Assembly: GCA_009760885.1 (NCBI GenBank)
Contig: CM019721.1
Location: forward strand, 23,265,146-23,329,145
Direction: 5' to 3'
Length of the DNA stretch: 64,000 nt
From: Achatina immaculata
Taxonomy: Eukaryota; Mollusca; Gastropoda; Stylommatophora; Achatinidae
Under the pieces are notes generated by a model. It had not been told where the DNA came from. It saw only the letters and a program-made list of their open reading frames with translations, and searched no databases. Below, one piece after another: positions 1 to 9,947 of this stretch; the stretch's first letter is position 1, and each line of letters opens with the position of its first letter. Made by a program: the position numbers and the translations under genes.

Positions 1-90
1 TTAACTTGATCAAGAGATATAACTTGATCAAGAGATTTAACTTGATCAACAGATTTAACTTGATCAACAGATTTAACTTGATCAAGAGAG
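1..90. repeat. 18-bp tandem repeat, about 5 copies
   Basis: The unit AACTTGATCAAGAGATTT recurs five times with single-base changes (AGAG versus ACAG). The left end is cut by the window edge, so the true array length is unknown. Confidence 0.9.
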
Positions 91-283
91 GGGTTTTACA
101 GACTTTTGGGAAAGAACCGCTGTGTGAAAACCAGAGAATGGACATATAGAAGTATGTGTGGAGCTTTTATGTGTATATGAATGCTGAGAAAGTGATCAAA
201 CAAAGAGTATATATGTGAGACCTTGGAGTTGGGCTTATGCTTGGACCTATTCTTCATTGTCTAGGTCGCTCATGAGTCGCGAT

Positions 284-452
284 CTTCTTCTTCTTCTTCT
301 TCGTTCACTTCTACCACCAAAAACCGCACTGTGACCCTACTGAATTCACGCATGTGGTCCTAGTTAGATCCCGTGGTCCCCTGTGTGGTCCAAAATAGAC
401 CACACGAGTTCCACGAAAGGACCACAAGGGGTTCAGAGTATCACAGTGCTTT
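284..452 (-). mobile_element. SINE-like foldback element with (GAA)n tail, copy 1
   Basis: This 169-bp element is the reverse complement of the copies at 49025-49192 and 52572-52739. Its 124-bp core (326-449) begins GCACTGTGA and ends TCACAGTGC. It contains several further inverted GTGGTCC/GGACCAC pairs, so the RNA or single strand could fold into one long hairpin. A (TTC)n run at 284-303 is the tail read on the opposite strand. No target-site duplication is visible at this copy. I recognise no tRNA, 5S or 7SL head, so 'SINE-like' rests on the tail here and on the target-site duplication of the other copies. Confidence 0.75.
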
Positions 453-526
453 AGCCTGTATTCTTGGTGGGTCTCGGAAGCGGGATTGCGTGACACCGTG
501 GTTTTCATTGCACCAGTTTGGTCTAG

Positions 527-790
527 GGTTGGACTTTCTCACCGGAAGACCTCGACGTGTTTGGAATATCAGTGCATCCCCGCTGGGTGAGAGGCGTAAG
601 CCCACCCAGGCTAGAGTTGGACTTTCTCACCGGAAAACCTCGACGTGTTTTGAGATACCCGTGTATCACCGCCGGGTGAGAGGTGGTTGCCCATCCAGTC
701 CAGGGTTGGACTTTCTCACCGGAAAACCTCAGCGTGAGTAGGATACGCAGACATCCCCGCCGGGTGAGAGGTGGTTGCCTATCTAGACTT
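527..790. repeat. 88-bp tandem repeat, 3 copies, each with a hairpin
   Basis: TTGGACTTTCTCACCGG starts at 529, 617 and 705, giving a period of 88. In each unit CTCACCGG is followed about 50 bases later by a near-complementary CCGGGTGAG, so every unit can form a stem. Confidence 0.85.
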
Positions 791-906
791 CCCTGGTCCA
801 GTGTCTCCGACTTCAGCATTTTGCGGTCGTGGCCGCTACCCTTCCTAGTTGTGACCAGGATGGAGCTTTTGTCCAGGAGGACGAATCCTCGCCACTAGTG
901 ACTTCT

Positions 907-1222
907 ACCCCTGGGTTGAGCCGGTTTAGGCATTTCCCAGTATGGCGTGTTTGGGACGGGACCGACCTCTGGGGCAGAGGTACTGTGACATTCATAGCCT
1001 TCAAGATTCACCCCTGGTATGAGCCGGTTTAGACAAAATTCACCAGTATGGGTGTTTATCAGGCGTTACCGACCTCTAGAGCGGAGGTGGCATGACATGT
1101 CTAGCCATCGAGTTCCAACCCTGGTGTGTGCCGGTTTAGGCATATTTCACCAGTGTAGGTGTATTTCGGACGTAGGCGGCCTCTAGAGCAGAGGTGCCGT
1201 GGTATGTCTCTCGTAGCGATAC
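907..1222. repeat. About 105-bp diverged tandem repeat, 3 copies
   Basis: CCCTGG followed by GCCGGTTTAG begins near 908, 1012 and 1119. Each copy also carries a CGACCTCT..GCAGAGGT-type internal pair. Spacing varies between 104 and 107 bases and the copies are clearly diverged. Confidence 0.8.
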
Positions 1223-1867
1223 TACTGGACATACCAGGTTAAACTTCACTTTCCACCACCTTTTCCCATCGGCGCCGCACAGCAACCTTTATTTCCGCAT
1301 TTGCTTCCTTAACCGGGAGGAGCTTCACTCCACGCGCGGCTGAGTCGCGATCAAAATCAACGTAATGTGTTCATCTGGGCCGTCACAACTTACAACATGA
1401 GTCGTCACACACATACACACATACATCCATCACTAATTCACGCCGTACACGTATAAGGGACAAAGGGTTACATAATAATCCGACTATGAACTGTCTAATC
1501 ATTTTAATTTTTTTTTAAAAAACTATTGTGACTTACCGTAGTGGAATACACTATTATATATCTTGGTGGACAGAAATAATGTCAGTCTCCACTTTATGAG
1601 CTAAATGTAATCCTGGTAATCTTTTCATAATCTTTCCGAGCTTTCATCCACCTTCAGCTGAGTTTTTAGCTCAGTCTTTCTTGACTACACGGATTTTCAA
1701 CAACAGCACAAAATCCCCGGAAATTAACGAAAATGTTTCTCAAACTGTGGAGGAAGTAGCCATTGTTTGCCGTGCGCAGGTTTCTCATTTTTTTTTTTTT
1801 ATTCTCTGCCTCCACAGTATAGGAACAAAATGCTGCAAATGTCGCAGAATGTCTGCCAGATCCTGAC
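1223..1867. other. No recognisable feature
   Basis: A short TTTTCC/GC-rich patch near 1260-1350 and A/T runs near 1505 and 1790 are visible. Short open frames here have no recognisable motif. Confidence 0.5.
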
Positions 1868-2026
1868 TGTCGCAGAGTGTCTGCGATCATGTCAGAGAAC
1901 GGATTGTCAGAGAATGTCTGTGATCGTGCCAGAGAACGGACTATCACAGAGCGTCTGTGATCATGTCAGAGAACGGACTGTCACAGAGTGTCTGCTATCA
2001 GATCAGAGAACAAATGTCACAGAGGG
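1868..2026. repeat. 37-bp tandem repeat, about 4 copies
   Basis: GTCTG recurs at 1879, 1916, 1953 and 1990, an exact 37-base period. Each unit carries GATCATGTCAGAGAACGGA or a close variant. The 131-codon frame across this region is a by-product of the repeat. Confidence 0.85.
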
Positions 2027-2699
2027 CTTGGAAGCATATCAGATCCTAGATACCTTGACCACACAAAAGAGAAGGACCACGGAAAGAAACAGCAAAAGTA
2101 AAAAAAAAGTCATATTTATGACACACAGTTCTTTCTCAGAGAAAACTCCTTTAAAAAGCTAGTAAGGTCGAAGAGAAGATCAGAAATACATCCAGAAAGA
2201 AAAAAAAGATGACATTGTAGATTTCACGCAACGAGAAATGATTAGATTCACTTTTATATAGAAGAAAATATATGCTAGTGGTAAGAGATAAATAGAGTAT
2301 GAAATATATACGTCAGAGAAAAAAAAGATAGCTATGCTATATTTAGACTGGTGTAGGAAACAAATCGGGTGTAGATAATGGACCCTGTCAGAGATATAAA
2401 AGAAAGAAGAATTTTAACAAAGAAATGAAATGTTAACAACATCATGTAACATTTCTTTTTTAGAAAGAAGCAAAGCATAAAGTACAAACGAAATATTTTT
2501 AAAAAACATGAAAAAAAAATGAAATGATGCGAAATCACAAGAAAATAATTTGAGAGAAGACAGTAAAAGAGGACAAATAATTAATGAAGATATAATTCAT
2601 ATGCTCGATTCTTTTAGTCAGTCAAGTCCAATTATTAGACTATACCTTTCGACTTACACCATTTTTTTGAACTAAATTTCTACATTTTCCAGACTAAAC
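2027..2699. other. A-rich stretch without recognisable gene
   Basis: The region is A/G-rich with scattered poly-A runs. I see no transposon motif or clear repeat. Confidence 0.5.
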
Positions 2700-3514
2700 A
2701 ATGTCAGCTCTCGGGCTAAACTTCTGCACTTCTCAGGCTAAACTTCTACGATTCTCAGGCTAAACTTCTGCGATTCTCTGGCTAAACTTCTGCACTTCTC
2801 AGGCTAAACTTTTGCACTTCTCAGGCTAAACTTCTGCACTTCTCATGCTAAACTTGTGCACTTATCAGGCTAAACTTCTGCACTTCTCAGTCTAAACTTC
2901 TGCACTTCTCATGCTAAACTTTTGCACTTCTCATGCTAAACTTTTGCACTTCTCATGCTAAACTTTTACACTTCTCAGGCTAAACTTCTGCACTTCTCAG
3001 ACTAAACTTCTGCAATTCTCAGGCTAAACTTCTGCGATTCACTTCTGAGAAAGAGGAAACGTTTATTTTTTTTTCAGAATAAACTTTCCTCATTTTGAAA
3101 TTAAACATTCAAGCTTCTCAAACAAAACATCCGCACTGGTTAGATTAAATGTCTTCATTATTAAAACTAAACTTCTCCACTATCAGACTAAACTTCTCCA
3201 ATTATTAGACTAAACATTCCTACTTATCAGATTAAACTCCTTCATTTCGGAGATACAACTTTTCCAATTCACAGACTAAACTTCTTCCTTTACCATACTA
3301 AATTTCTCCACTTCTCAGACTAAAGATTCCCTTTTCTTAGACTTGACATTTTCGCTTCTCAGACTAAACTTTTCCACTTCTCAAATCATTCCCACTACTC
3401 AGACTAAATATTCCCATTTTTCCGACTAAACAATCTCATTTCTCAGACTAAGTATTCGCACTATTTAGACTAAACATTTCCACCACTTAGACTAAACATT
3501 CGCACTGCTTAGAT
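2700..3514. repeat. 22-bp minisatellite, left part
   Basis: The unit CTCAGGCTAAACTTCTGCAC plus TT is regular to about 3050. It then degenerates into related ACTAAACATTC units up to 3514. The array continues after the transposon at 3515-6157. Confidence 0.9.
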
Positions 3515-3795
3515 CAGCGGTTCTCAGACCCTTTTGCTGCATGCCCACATTTAAAAGTCAAACATTTTTTAGGCCGACTAACAAAGAGCTTTATATTTGC
3601 AAGGTATAAATCTAATTTTATAAAGTATTATGTCACATTTTCTCTACATGTTTAACTGCATATTCATTGCTACACACAAGTTCTTTTCATTTACCTTAAA
3701 GATTGTACTGTTTCCTGTTGGATAGCATGTCTATTCTGGCTGGAATTTGTGACAAACACACTTGAAGATCATCTTCCACATTCATTCTTGAATGA

Positions 3796-5539
3796 TTATT
3801 TGGTTTTCATGGCAGTCAATGCAGAAAATGAAACGTCGCATAAATAAGTTGTTGAAAAAGGTAGAAGAACTTTCATCGCCAAGGCTGACAACAACGGATA
3901 TTCCAGCGAAACAGTGCACCAAAAGGAAGAGATATCCACAGCGAGGTCGTTAAATTTGATTTGTAATGTGCGATCGCTAGACAGTTCCGCTAATTCTTCT
4001 TGTGCCCGACCGGTTAATTCAGAGAATGCACACAGAAAAGGATTACGAATCACATCGTACGCTTTAATGTCTTCGGGCGTGAAGTATTTGTCAAAATATT
4101 CAGCAAGAGATGTCAAATGCCCTTTTATTACCCCATTGACCCCTTCCTGATTCTCACCATTAACTTCATTGCTCTCTATAAATTCACAGAGCAAGTGAAA
4201 CATGTCTTGTGATTTGTTCTCGAGTCGCGCGCGCCGAAGTTGTACTTTCTTCTTAAAGGTTGCAACTCTGTCGTAGGTCTTGAGTATATTGACATCTTTA
4301 CCCTGCAGTGATTTGTTCAAACTGTTCAAAAGGCTAAAAATGTCAGCAAGGTATGCCAGCATGGCAAGCCACTCAATATCAGCGAGCTTACCTGCCAGGT
4401 GGAGATTGTGTTCTGTCAAAAACTGCAACAATTCTAAACGAAGCACAAACAGCCTTGCAAGAACTTTTCCTCTGGACAGACAACGCACAGCCGAGTGCAA
4501 TAGGAGATGCTTGTGTTCTGCATGTGACTCAATACAAAGTTGATCAAATAATCGACTGTTCACTGTTCTAGCTTTTATGAAGTTTACAATCCGAACACAG
4601 ACTTCGAGTACAGATCCCAGAGTTTCATTCATGAGTGCCTCATGGTGGATCATGCAATGGGTGCCTATAATCTCGGGTGACACTTGCTTTATGTGAGTTA
4701 CAACACCACTATTGCGGCTAGTCGTTGTGGCAGCAAACACCGATGCAACTCGTCCACTGCAGTCCAAAAGTTGTGGAAAAAATCGTTTAAAACACGAAAT
4801 TATTTCATAGACCGTCGTTCTCGCTGGCAGTGACTTGCAAAAAAGAGATTCCTCTTACATACTATTTTGCCAGCAACAGCGAACATAAACTCGCCGGCGA
4901 TGTCAGTTGACTCATCTAAATGAATAGCAAACTTAGTAGATTGTAATCGTTCAGTTAGCTGCGCGACAGTGTCCTCGGACATTTCAGATATTCTTCTGTG
5001 GACAGTATCGTTCGAGATGGGAACGCTTTACAGTTTTGTAACGTATTCTGAGCAGAACAATAGGTCACAAATCTCAACAGCGCCTGCTATGATAAGATCT
5101 TCTCCAATCGTGTGCAGTTTCTTTGATTTTGCGATTCTCTGGGCAATCAGGTACGATGGTTTAAGAGGTTTTTCGTTGAGAGTGGCTCTTGTTTTTAACA
5201 CTGTCTTCTGTTTACTGTATTCCTCGACTTTGCGTTCGAAAAATTCTTTGTTTTATTCTGTAGATCTGGATGTCTTGTAGTTAGAAGACAACGCATTTTC
5301 GTCGGCTTCATTGCCTCAGTAGAGAGGATTTGCAAACAAATAACACACTGTGGCAGATTTTGGTCATTTCTTGATGGAACGAAACCGTACTTAATATACT
5401 CCACATCATATTTTCCAGCGTATTTAGTTTTCTTACAAGCATCAACGTTAACGTCGTCTCGATCACAGTGGCTTTCGCTGCCACTACTATCATTTCGTTT
5501 GCTCGAAGTCGAAGGCTTACGTATCAAAAATCGATCCAT
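3796..5539 (-). pseudogene. hAT transposase (BED-finger, ZBED5/FAM200/SCAND3-like), broken
   Basis: Hydrolase of a cut-and-paste transposon, read right to left. 5195-5539 encodes the N-terminal part with a zinc-finger-like patch (CVICLQ, then TTRHPDLQNK). The expected first histidine is replaced by Cys in KMRCLLTT. 4800-4982 encodes the first catalytic Asp region (FAIHLDESTDI). 3796-4767 encodes 323 codons with a second Asp region (MDCSGRVAS), HCMIHHEAL, and a long helical C-terminal part. Frames change between these blocks and stop codons separate them. The gene order and motifs match vertebrate-domesticated FAM200/ZBED5-like transposases, but here it is an ordinary dead element. Confidence 0.85.
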
Positions 5540-5873
5540 TTTAGCGCCTAAAGTTTTAAACTTTAAACAATAAAAAAGCTGTCCGAAAAATATCCACGAT
5601 AACTAGGTGGGTAACTGGAATCCGTTGATTAATCCAATACGAATTACACACAACACCAAGACCGAATAACGCCTCTCAAGCGAACGAAATATGATTTTTC
5701 AACTAAAACACAATTGCTGAGAATTATATTTCACTTCTGCCCTCTCGCACAATCTACGCCGACTGTTCTCTAAAATTATATTGTAAAACTGCAGATTTCA
5801 GCAACATGGTCAGAAAGACACCGGTGTTGCACTTCAAAAGCGATGCTGTCTTTTTACATACGTCACATTTCTG

Positions 5874-5950
5874 TTTGATGCTGGAAGAAACGCTGTCTGG
5901 ACCATCCTTTTTGTTTGATGCTGGAAGAAACGCTGTCTGGACCATCCTTT
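5874..5950. repeat. 37-bp direct duplication inside the hAT element
   Basis: GTTTGATGCTGGAAGAAACG and the following bases to CATCCTTT occur twice in direct succession. It lies in the 5' leader side of the hAT transposase and is a local duplication. Confidence 0.9.
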
Positions 5951-6157
5951 CTCCAACAGCCGCACTGCGGACATACTAAGAAAGGGACCTACAATTCTAC
6001 ACTTGCATCCGTGCAGTCTGCCGCTATGCACTGCATGAAAAATGCGTTATCATTTTTATTTCATCATTTTTTTCCCTGCTTAGAGACTTCAACGCATCCC
6101 ACAATACTCCCTGTCACGACCAACCTTTGGGCCGCGGCCCAAGGAGTGAGAACCACT

Positions 6158-6560
6158 TATTAGACTAACCATTCGCACTGCTTGGACTAAACATTCACAC
6201 TGCTTAGATTAACCATTCGCACTGCTTGGACTAAACATTTGCACTGCTTGGACTAAACATTCGCACTACTTGGACTAAACATTCGCACTGCTTAGACTAA
6301 CCACTCGCGCTTCTCAGACTAACCATTCGCACTGCTTGGACTACATATTCGCGCTTCTCAGACTAAACATTCGCACTGCTTAGACTAAAAAAAACTGTAT
6401 TTTCTAGACAAAACATTCCCACTCCTCAGATAAAATTACTAAATTTCTCAAACTAAACATTTCCTCTCTTCACACCAAACTTCTGTATTTTAAGACTAAA
6501 CATTCCCACTAAACGGACTAAACTTCTGCATTTCTCATAGTTAGATGTTTCCAAATCTCA
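6158..6560. repeat. 22-bp minisatellite, right part
   Basis: Units of the type AGACTAAACATTCGCACTGCTT continue the array interrupted at 3514. They become irregular after about 6400. Confidence 0.85.
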
Positions 6561-7334
6561 GACGGAACGATTCTCAGCCTCACTCTAAGCAGTCTCTATT
6601 CAAATTCTAAATTTCTAAAATAAACTTCTCCGCTTTCCAGGCTAAACAAACCCGCACCTCAGACAAAACATTCAGTCTTCTCGAACTATAAACTTCTGCA
6701 CTTTAGAAGGGAAATATTCCCGCATGCTTTTAACGTTGAGTTTATCATCAGACTCGATTTTCGGGAGAAAGGGGAAAAAAAAAAGCCAGGGATAATGGGT
6801 CAGTTCCCTTCTGCATTTACGTTTGGTGGCATCAGCTCTGTGCACGATACGAGAGATTTTTAGGGGTCTTTTTAACTTTCCTAGAACATTCTGGAATTTG
6901 GTCTTTTTCATTGTGAATTATTTTCAATATATATCAATTCTTCGCTAAAAAGGTAAAATAGATAAACATCTTTGGAAAGTGTAATACATAAAATAAGCGT
7001 CTCCTTCTTTTAAAGATCGGTAACAAAAATAATGTACACAACTTTCTTTCCCCAAAAAATATATTTCGTTATTAGCTACACAGATAAAATGTTTCGACCT
7101 ATCTACCTTTAATGAAAGTCTAGTTCAGAGGGATGTTTCAATTATAATCTCAACACATCAAAGCTACGAAATAAACATAAGTGCGTCCCGTAGAGATCTG
7201 AAGAAATGATAGTAATTTGGGGGGGATGGTACTTGTGTGCTACCATACTTTGGAATTCTAGAATCACTGCTCCTCTGTGTATTGTAAAATACTCTTCAGA
7301 AAAAATAAGAGAGTTTCCGTTAATGCCATCAGAT
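6561..7334. other. No recognisable feature
   Basis: A/T-rich sequence. Scattered CTAAACTTCT-like words near 6600-6700 are probably decayed 22-bp units. No coding signal was recognised. Confidence 0.5.
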
Positions 7335-7402
7335 TAAACGAAAACTAATTTAACGAAAAGTAATTTAACGAAAAGTAATTTAACGAAAACTAATTTAACG
7401 AG
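7335..7402. repeat. 17-bp tandem repeat, 4 copies
   Basis: TAATTTAACGAAAAG/C repeats four times with one alternating base. A (GA)n run follows at about 7550-7570. Confidence 0.9.
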
Positions 7403-7978
7403 GAAAGTCGATTTCGTAGTCGAAGCATTTTCTTCACCGGAAGTCCAAAAGTTCTGTCCCTGCTGCAAGCGTCCTCTAGTTGATTAAAAAACAAAATCTA
7501 GACGGCGCTACAGAATGAGTGCACCTGGGCTGAGACCCTCTTTTTTAGGAGAGAGAGAGAGAGAGAGATTAGAGAAAACTGTGGAGTTTCTAAAATGCTA
7601 GAATTCCTAGAACGTAAAAGAATACATTTAAAAATAGACTTAATCAGAAACATTCATCACACTTTGTCTTTGGCTTGTGATCGACTACACGTTCACTGGC
7701 CAGTATGTCCAGTGGCGCCATGCATGCAGAGCAGCAACAATTCCTCTCCACGTCTCCCCGCCTGCGATCAGCCTTTCTATTGCGCCCCAGCTGTGACCCA
7801 TGCCACTCATTTCTTCTTCTACAGATCTGACCCCCCCCCCCTCCCCCCCGGTATCCTCGGGTCGACCTCTTTTTCTCCCTCGGGTGTCCATCTCATGTCT
7901 GTTCTGGCGACCTTGCTGGGGTCTCTTCGAACCACGTGACCAATCTGTTTGCAGCGTTCTTGTTTGTTTGTTTGTTTC

Positions 7979-8145
7979 ATCTGTTATTGGTTGTCTGTGA
8001 CGTAAATTCATCCAGGACAACTTGGTGTCTGTTATTTGTTGTCTGTGACGTAAATTCATCCAGGACAACTTGGTGTCTGTTATTTGTTGTCTGTGACGTA
8101 AATTCATCCAGGACAACTTGGTGTCTGTTATTTGTTGTCTGTGGC
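7979..8145. repeat. 48-bp tandem repeat, about 3.5 copies, within the LINE frame
   Basis: The 48-base unit contains GACGTAAATTCATCCAGGAC and repeats almost perfectly. Read on the minus strand it adds a 16-codon unit (QTTNNRHQVVLDEFTS) directly after the LINE motif KILKIYWP. The conserved Asn-rich sequence after the Trp-Pro is where the repeat begins. Confidence 0.9.
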
Positions 8146-8243
8146 CAGTAAATTTTTAAAATCTTTCTCAGGCAAGTTGTGTGGAATGAGGATAGCTTGC
8201 CAGTTTCTTTTCCCACTGGTTCACTATCGTTCTGCTCCACAGA

Positions 8244-8303
8244 TGAGTATATATCTGAGTATAGATCTGAGTATAGATCTGAGTATAGATCTGAGTATAG
8301 ATA
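8244..8303. repeat. 12-bp tandem repeat, 5 copies, within the LINE frame
   Basis: GAGTATAGATCT repeats five times. On the minus strand it reads Ser-Ile-Leu-Arg, expanding the VLSIL segment that in LINEs precedes LYGSE. The same array has about 25 copies at 11654-11959. Confidence 0.95.
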
Positions 8304-8383
8304 ACACATAGTTTTGGCACAGTTCTGTTTTAGTTCTAGTACTGCGCTGGGAAGACTTCCAGATGTTTCTATGGTTAGTGAGA

Positions 8384-8898
8384 GTTGCTTTATTTATTTC
8401 ACTCTTTATATCCTTATTTGCACTACTCTTTATAACTTTATTTGTGCTACTCTTTATGTCTTTATTGGTTCTGCTTTTTATGCCTTTATTTAATCTACTC
8501 TTTATGTCTTTATTTGTTCTACTTTCTATATTTTTATTTGTTATACTCTTTATATATTTATTTATTATACTCGTTGTATCTTTATTTGTTCTACTCTTTA
8601 TGTATTTTTATTCCACTCTTTATATCTTTTTTGTTCTAATCTTTATGTCTTTATTTATTCCACTCTTTACATTCTTATTTGTTCTACTCTATATTTTTAT
8701 TTATTCTACTCTTTATGTCTTTATTTATTCTACTCTTTATATCTTTATTTAATCTACTCTTTATGTCTTTATATTTATTCTACTTTATATATCTTTATTT
8801 GTTCTACTCTTTATGTCTTTATTTATTCTACTTTTTTATATATTAATTTTTTCTACTCTTGAAGTCTTTATTTATTCTACTCTTTATATCTTTATTTG
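8384..8898. repeat. 24-bp tandem repeat, about 21 copies, within the LINE frame
   Basis: The plus-strand unit is CTACTCTTTATATCTTTATT plus TGTT. Read on the minus strand each unit is NKDIKSR(I/T). The right end joins in frame to EPDEGT and the left end to NKDIKSEINKAT..NIWKSS, which is the normal order of this LINE protein. Some units carry small indels, so the frame is not open throughout. Confidence 0.95.
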
Positions 8899-9947
8899 TC
8901 CCTTCATCCGGTTCTAGTATGCTGCCTAGATATGTCAAGGTATCCGATTCTGTTAGGTTTTGTTCATTAATTTGAACTTTGTTTACTTTCATTGTTTCTG
9001 ACTTCTTTACATTGATGTTGAACCCCGCTAATCTGCGGGTGAGCAGTATGTAGTCACGTGTTTAAAAACCGAGGACTATAAGTAAACTGCCTGAGTCTAT
9101 AATAATAAACAAAGGAAAGAGTGGAAGCCCATCATGAGATAAGCTTGAAGGGTTCATGTTTTTCCTCGGGTAAATCAGTATTTCTGTACCATAATATGAT
9201 TTCTTTAACCGACATTTCTTCCAAACTTCCCTCAGCTAAAGAACAAAGATAAAGATGATTTCCTTTGTTCTCCGGAGACATGAAACTGAGATCTTGCCTG
9301 TGTCCAGATGTTATCATGGCACAGTGATACTGAACTGAACAGAAGGTAGTTAAGTTAGACGTGCTGAGAAAAAGTTCGCGGAGAGAAACTTTGTTGTTGA
9401 AAAGAGTTTGCTTTGGGGAAGGTTCAGTCAGAGATTTCCTTGGTTCTGGCTGCGTTTACTTTTCTGGTTAATTTTCTCTGTGTGTGTGTCTGTGTGTGTG
9501 TTTGGTCTTGTTTTTAGCTGTAAAATGTCCAGATCTGATATAGGCAGGCTAGACGTTGTGTGTAGTGTGTGTGTGTGAGAGTGTGTGAGAGAGAGAGTGT
9601 GTGAGTGAGAGAGAGAGTGTGTTTATGAGAGAAAATATGTGTGTGAGAGAGACAGAAAAGCAGAAAGAAGAATGACAACTGATTAAGTCTGACCGACAAA
9701 GGATTAAGTCTGACCGACAAATGATTACATCTGACTGACAATTCATTCGGTTCCTGCTCATGTCGCCAGTTCCTCCTCAAACAAACTAGACAGGAAGTAA
9801 GTCTTGAAAACATGACCTGGTTCAGGTCATTTAGATCATTAAAGAAGAAGAGGTCGGGTTGAGATACAGCAGGTACGTGGGAAAATATGCTTCCTTTTTT
9901 TTTTAAACATCTGGTTTCCGTGGTAAGAAATACAGGAAAAACTCTCC

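Larger units (their letters stand above)
3515..6157 (-). mobile_element. hAT-superfamily DNA transposon, inactive
   Basis: The left end CAGCGGTTCTCA and the right end TGAGAACCACT are imperfect hAT-type terminal inverted repeats. The GGGCCGCGGCCC motif just inside the right end is typical of Charlie/ZMYM-like hAT ends. The flanking 8-mers (GCTTAGAT at 3507, TATTAGAC at 6158) share TTAGA, which suits a decayed 8-bp target duplication. The element interrupts the 22-bp array, whose units resume at once on the right. Transposase pieces lie on the minus strand in several frames, so it cannot encode a working enzyme. Confidence 0.85.
7690..9056 (-). pseudogene. Decayed LINE reverse transcriptase C-terminal region hosting three arrays
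   Basis: Read right to left, the frame gives conserved non-LTR retrotransposon blocks in the right order. They are GFNINVKKSETMKVN and TYLGSILEPDEGT (8899-9056), NIWKSSQRSTRTK then NYVLSIL (8304-8384), ICGAER (just inside 8244), FHTTCLRKILKIYWP (8146-8200), then MRWT..RGRKRGRPE and MSGMGHSWGAIERL..AALHAWRH (7690-7960). The same blocks occur colinearly in the LINEs at 29086 and 29835. Between them sit 24-bp, 12-bp and 48-bp tandem arrays. Stops and frame changes show it is dead. The reverse-transcriptase catalytic FADD region is missing upstream, so the copy is 5' truncated. The clade (RTE-like or a relative) is not certain. Confidence 0.8.
8240..9945. repeat. Segmental duplication, copy 1
   Basis: This interval is repeated at about 11654-13612, an offset of about 3.66 kb, with only scattered differences. 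The shared segment holds the 12-bp and 24-bp arrays, the LINE fragment, about 0.9 kb of non-repetitive sequence (9060-9940, no recognised gene), GT/GA microsatellites (9480-9655), and a short run of TTAAGTCTGACCGACAAA repeats (9680-9740). Confidence 0.9.

Noticed and set aside
9132..9317. 61-codon minus-strand frame conserved at 12790-12975
   Set aside because: Conservation is explained by the recent segmental duplication. No motif and no splice or start context was recognised.
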